Below are positions 63,975 to 64,000 of a stretch of DNA of 64,000 nucleotides, one piece after another (the first letter of the stretch is position 1; every line of letters begins with the position of its first letter). The notes beneath the pieces are model-generated. The model was not told the origin of the DNA. It saw only the letters and a program-made list of their open reading frames with translations, and did no database searches. This DNA is from an uncultured Thermoanaerobaculum sp. (GTDB lineage Bacteria > Acidobacteriota > Thermoanaerobaculia > Thermoanaerobaculales > Thermoanaerobaculaceae). A program made the position numbers and the translations under genes. Location: assembly GCA_937934115.1 (NCBI GenBank), contig CALHAH010000030.1, forward strand, positions 1 to 64,000, in the 5' to 3' direction.

Positions 63975-64000
63975 AGCGACCGGCTACCCTAAACGGATTC
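63971..64000 (+). CDS. Start of a downstream gene, cut by the window edge
   Basis: An ATG overlapping the parB stop (ATGA) opens MKRPATLNGF before the window ends. GGGAGGAGG lies upstream. Ten codons are not enough to identify the family. Confidence 0.5.
   Translation, partial: MKRPATLNGF

Overview
The window is GC-rich, gene-dense bacterial chromosome spanning the replication-origin neighbourhood. The minus-strand run dnaA-dnaN-recF-gyrB-gyrA and the plus-strand run rpmH-rnpA-yidD-yidC-rsmG-parA-parB diverge from about 59.45 kb, and a perfect parS site lies at 62,343. A Gram-negative-type envelope is indicated by a YidC with a large periplasmic domain, MacAB-like export genes, a pseudopilin and a TonB-like secreted protein. 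My guess is an Acidobacteriota (Thermoanaerobaculia-like) thermophile, from overall sequence feel only; this is inference and not proven by any single gene.

Layout. 1-1.6 kb: an HsdM remnant fused in frame to a restriction-helicase remnant. 1.7-2.5 kb: ssrA (tmRNA) and cutA fired by back-to-back promoters. 2.6-6.0 kb: TetR regulator, acyl-CoA synthetase and metallo-beta-lactamase-fold hydrolase. 6.3 kb: a small secreted cysteine-containing protein. 6.9-13.6 kb: pgsA, MMPL/RND transporter, TrkH-type K+ channel, Lon-like protease. 13.8 kb: exported TPR protein. 14.7-19.5 kb (minus): GNAT-ubiX-ubiA-deoxynucleoside kinase-panB-panC-panD, mostly with overlapping ends. 19.7-20.7 kb: ComEA-like protein and pseudopilin. 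20.6-22.2 kb (minus): CYTH protein and sugar nucleotidyltransferase. Then selB, a TonB-like secreted protein, polA, a secreted hypothetical and an alpha-oxoamine synthase (kbl-like).

30-34 kb is the accessory region. An intact MntA-HepT toxin-antitoxin pair sits between two copies of the 3' end of the kbl-like gene. It is followed by a heavily decayed restriction gene, a RAYT transposase carrying two palindromes inside its own frame, and a gutted DNA methyltransferase. After that come a patatin phospholipase (34.4 kb), an ABC export operon with two permeases (35.9-40.2 kb), photolyase facing a DUF523-DUF1722 fusion, and the minus operon lplA-amidase-GerMN lipoprotein-murI-rph. Next are a cyclic-nucleotide phosphodiesterase-like gene, then (minus) gyrB-gyrA-transaldolase-pdxS-pdxT-enoyl-CoA hydratase, and finally the dnaA/parAB region.

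Two themes recur. First, seven promoter-proximal genes (cutA, pgsA, CYTH, selB, polA, lplA, pde) have a -10-like hexamer ending 6-9 bases before the start codon and no Shine-Dalgarno sequence, which suggests leaderless mRNAs. Second, all restriction-modification genes here are broken by internal deletions, frameshifts and nonsense codons, while the toxin-antitoxin pair and the RAYT remain open.
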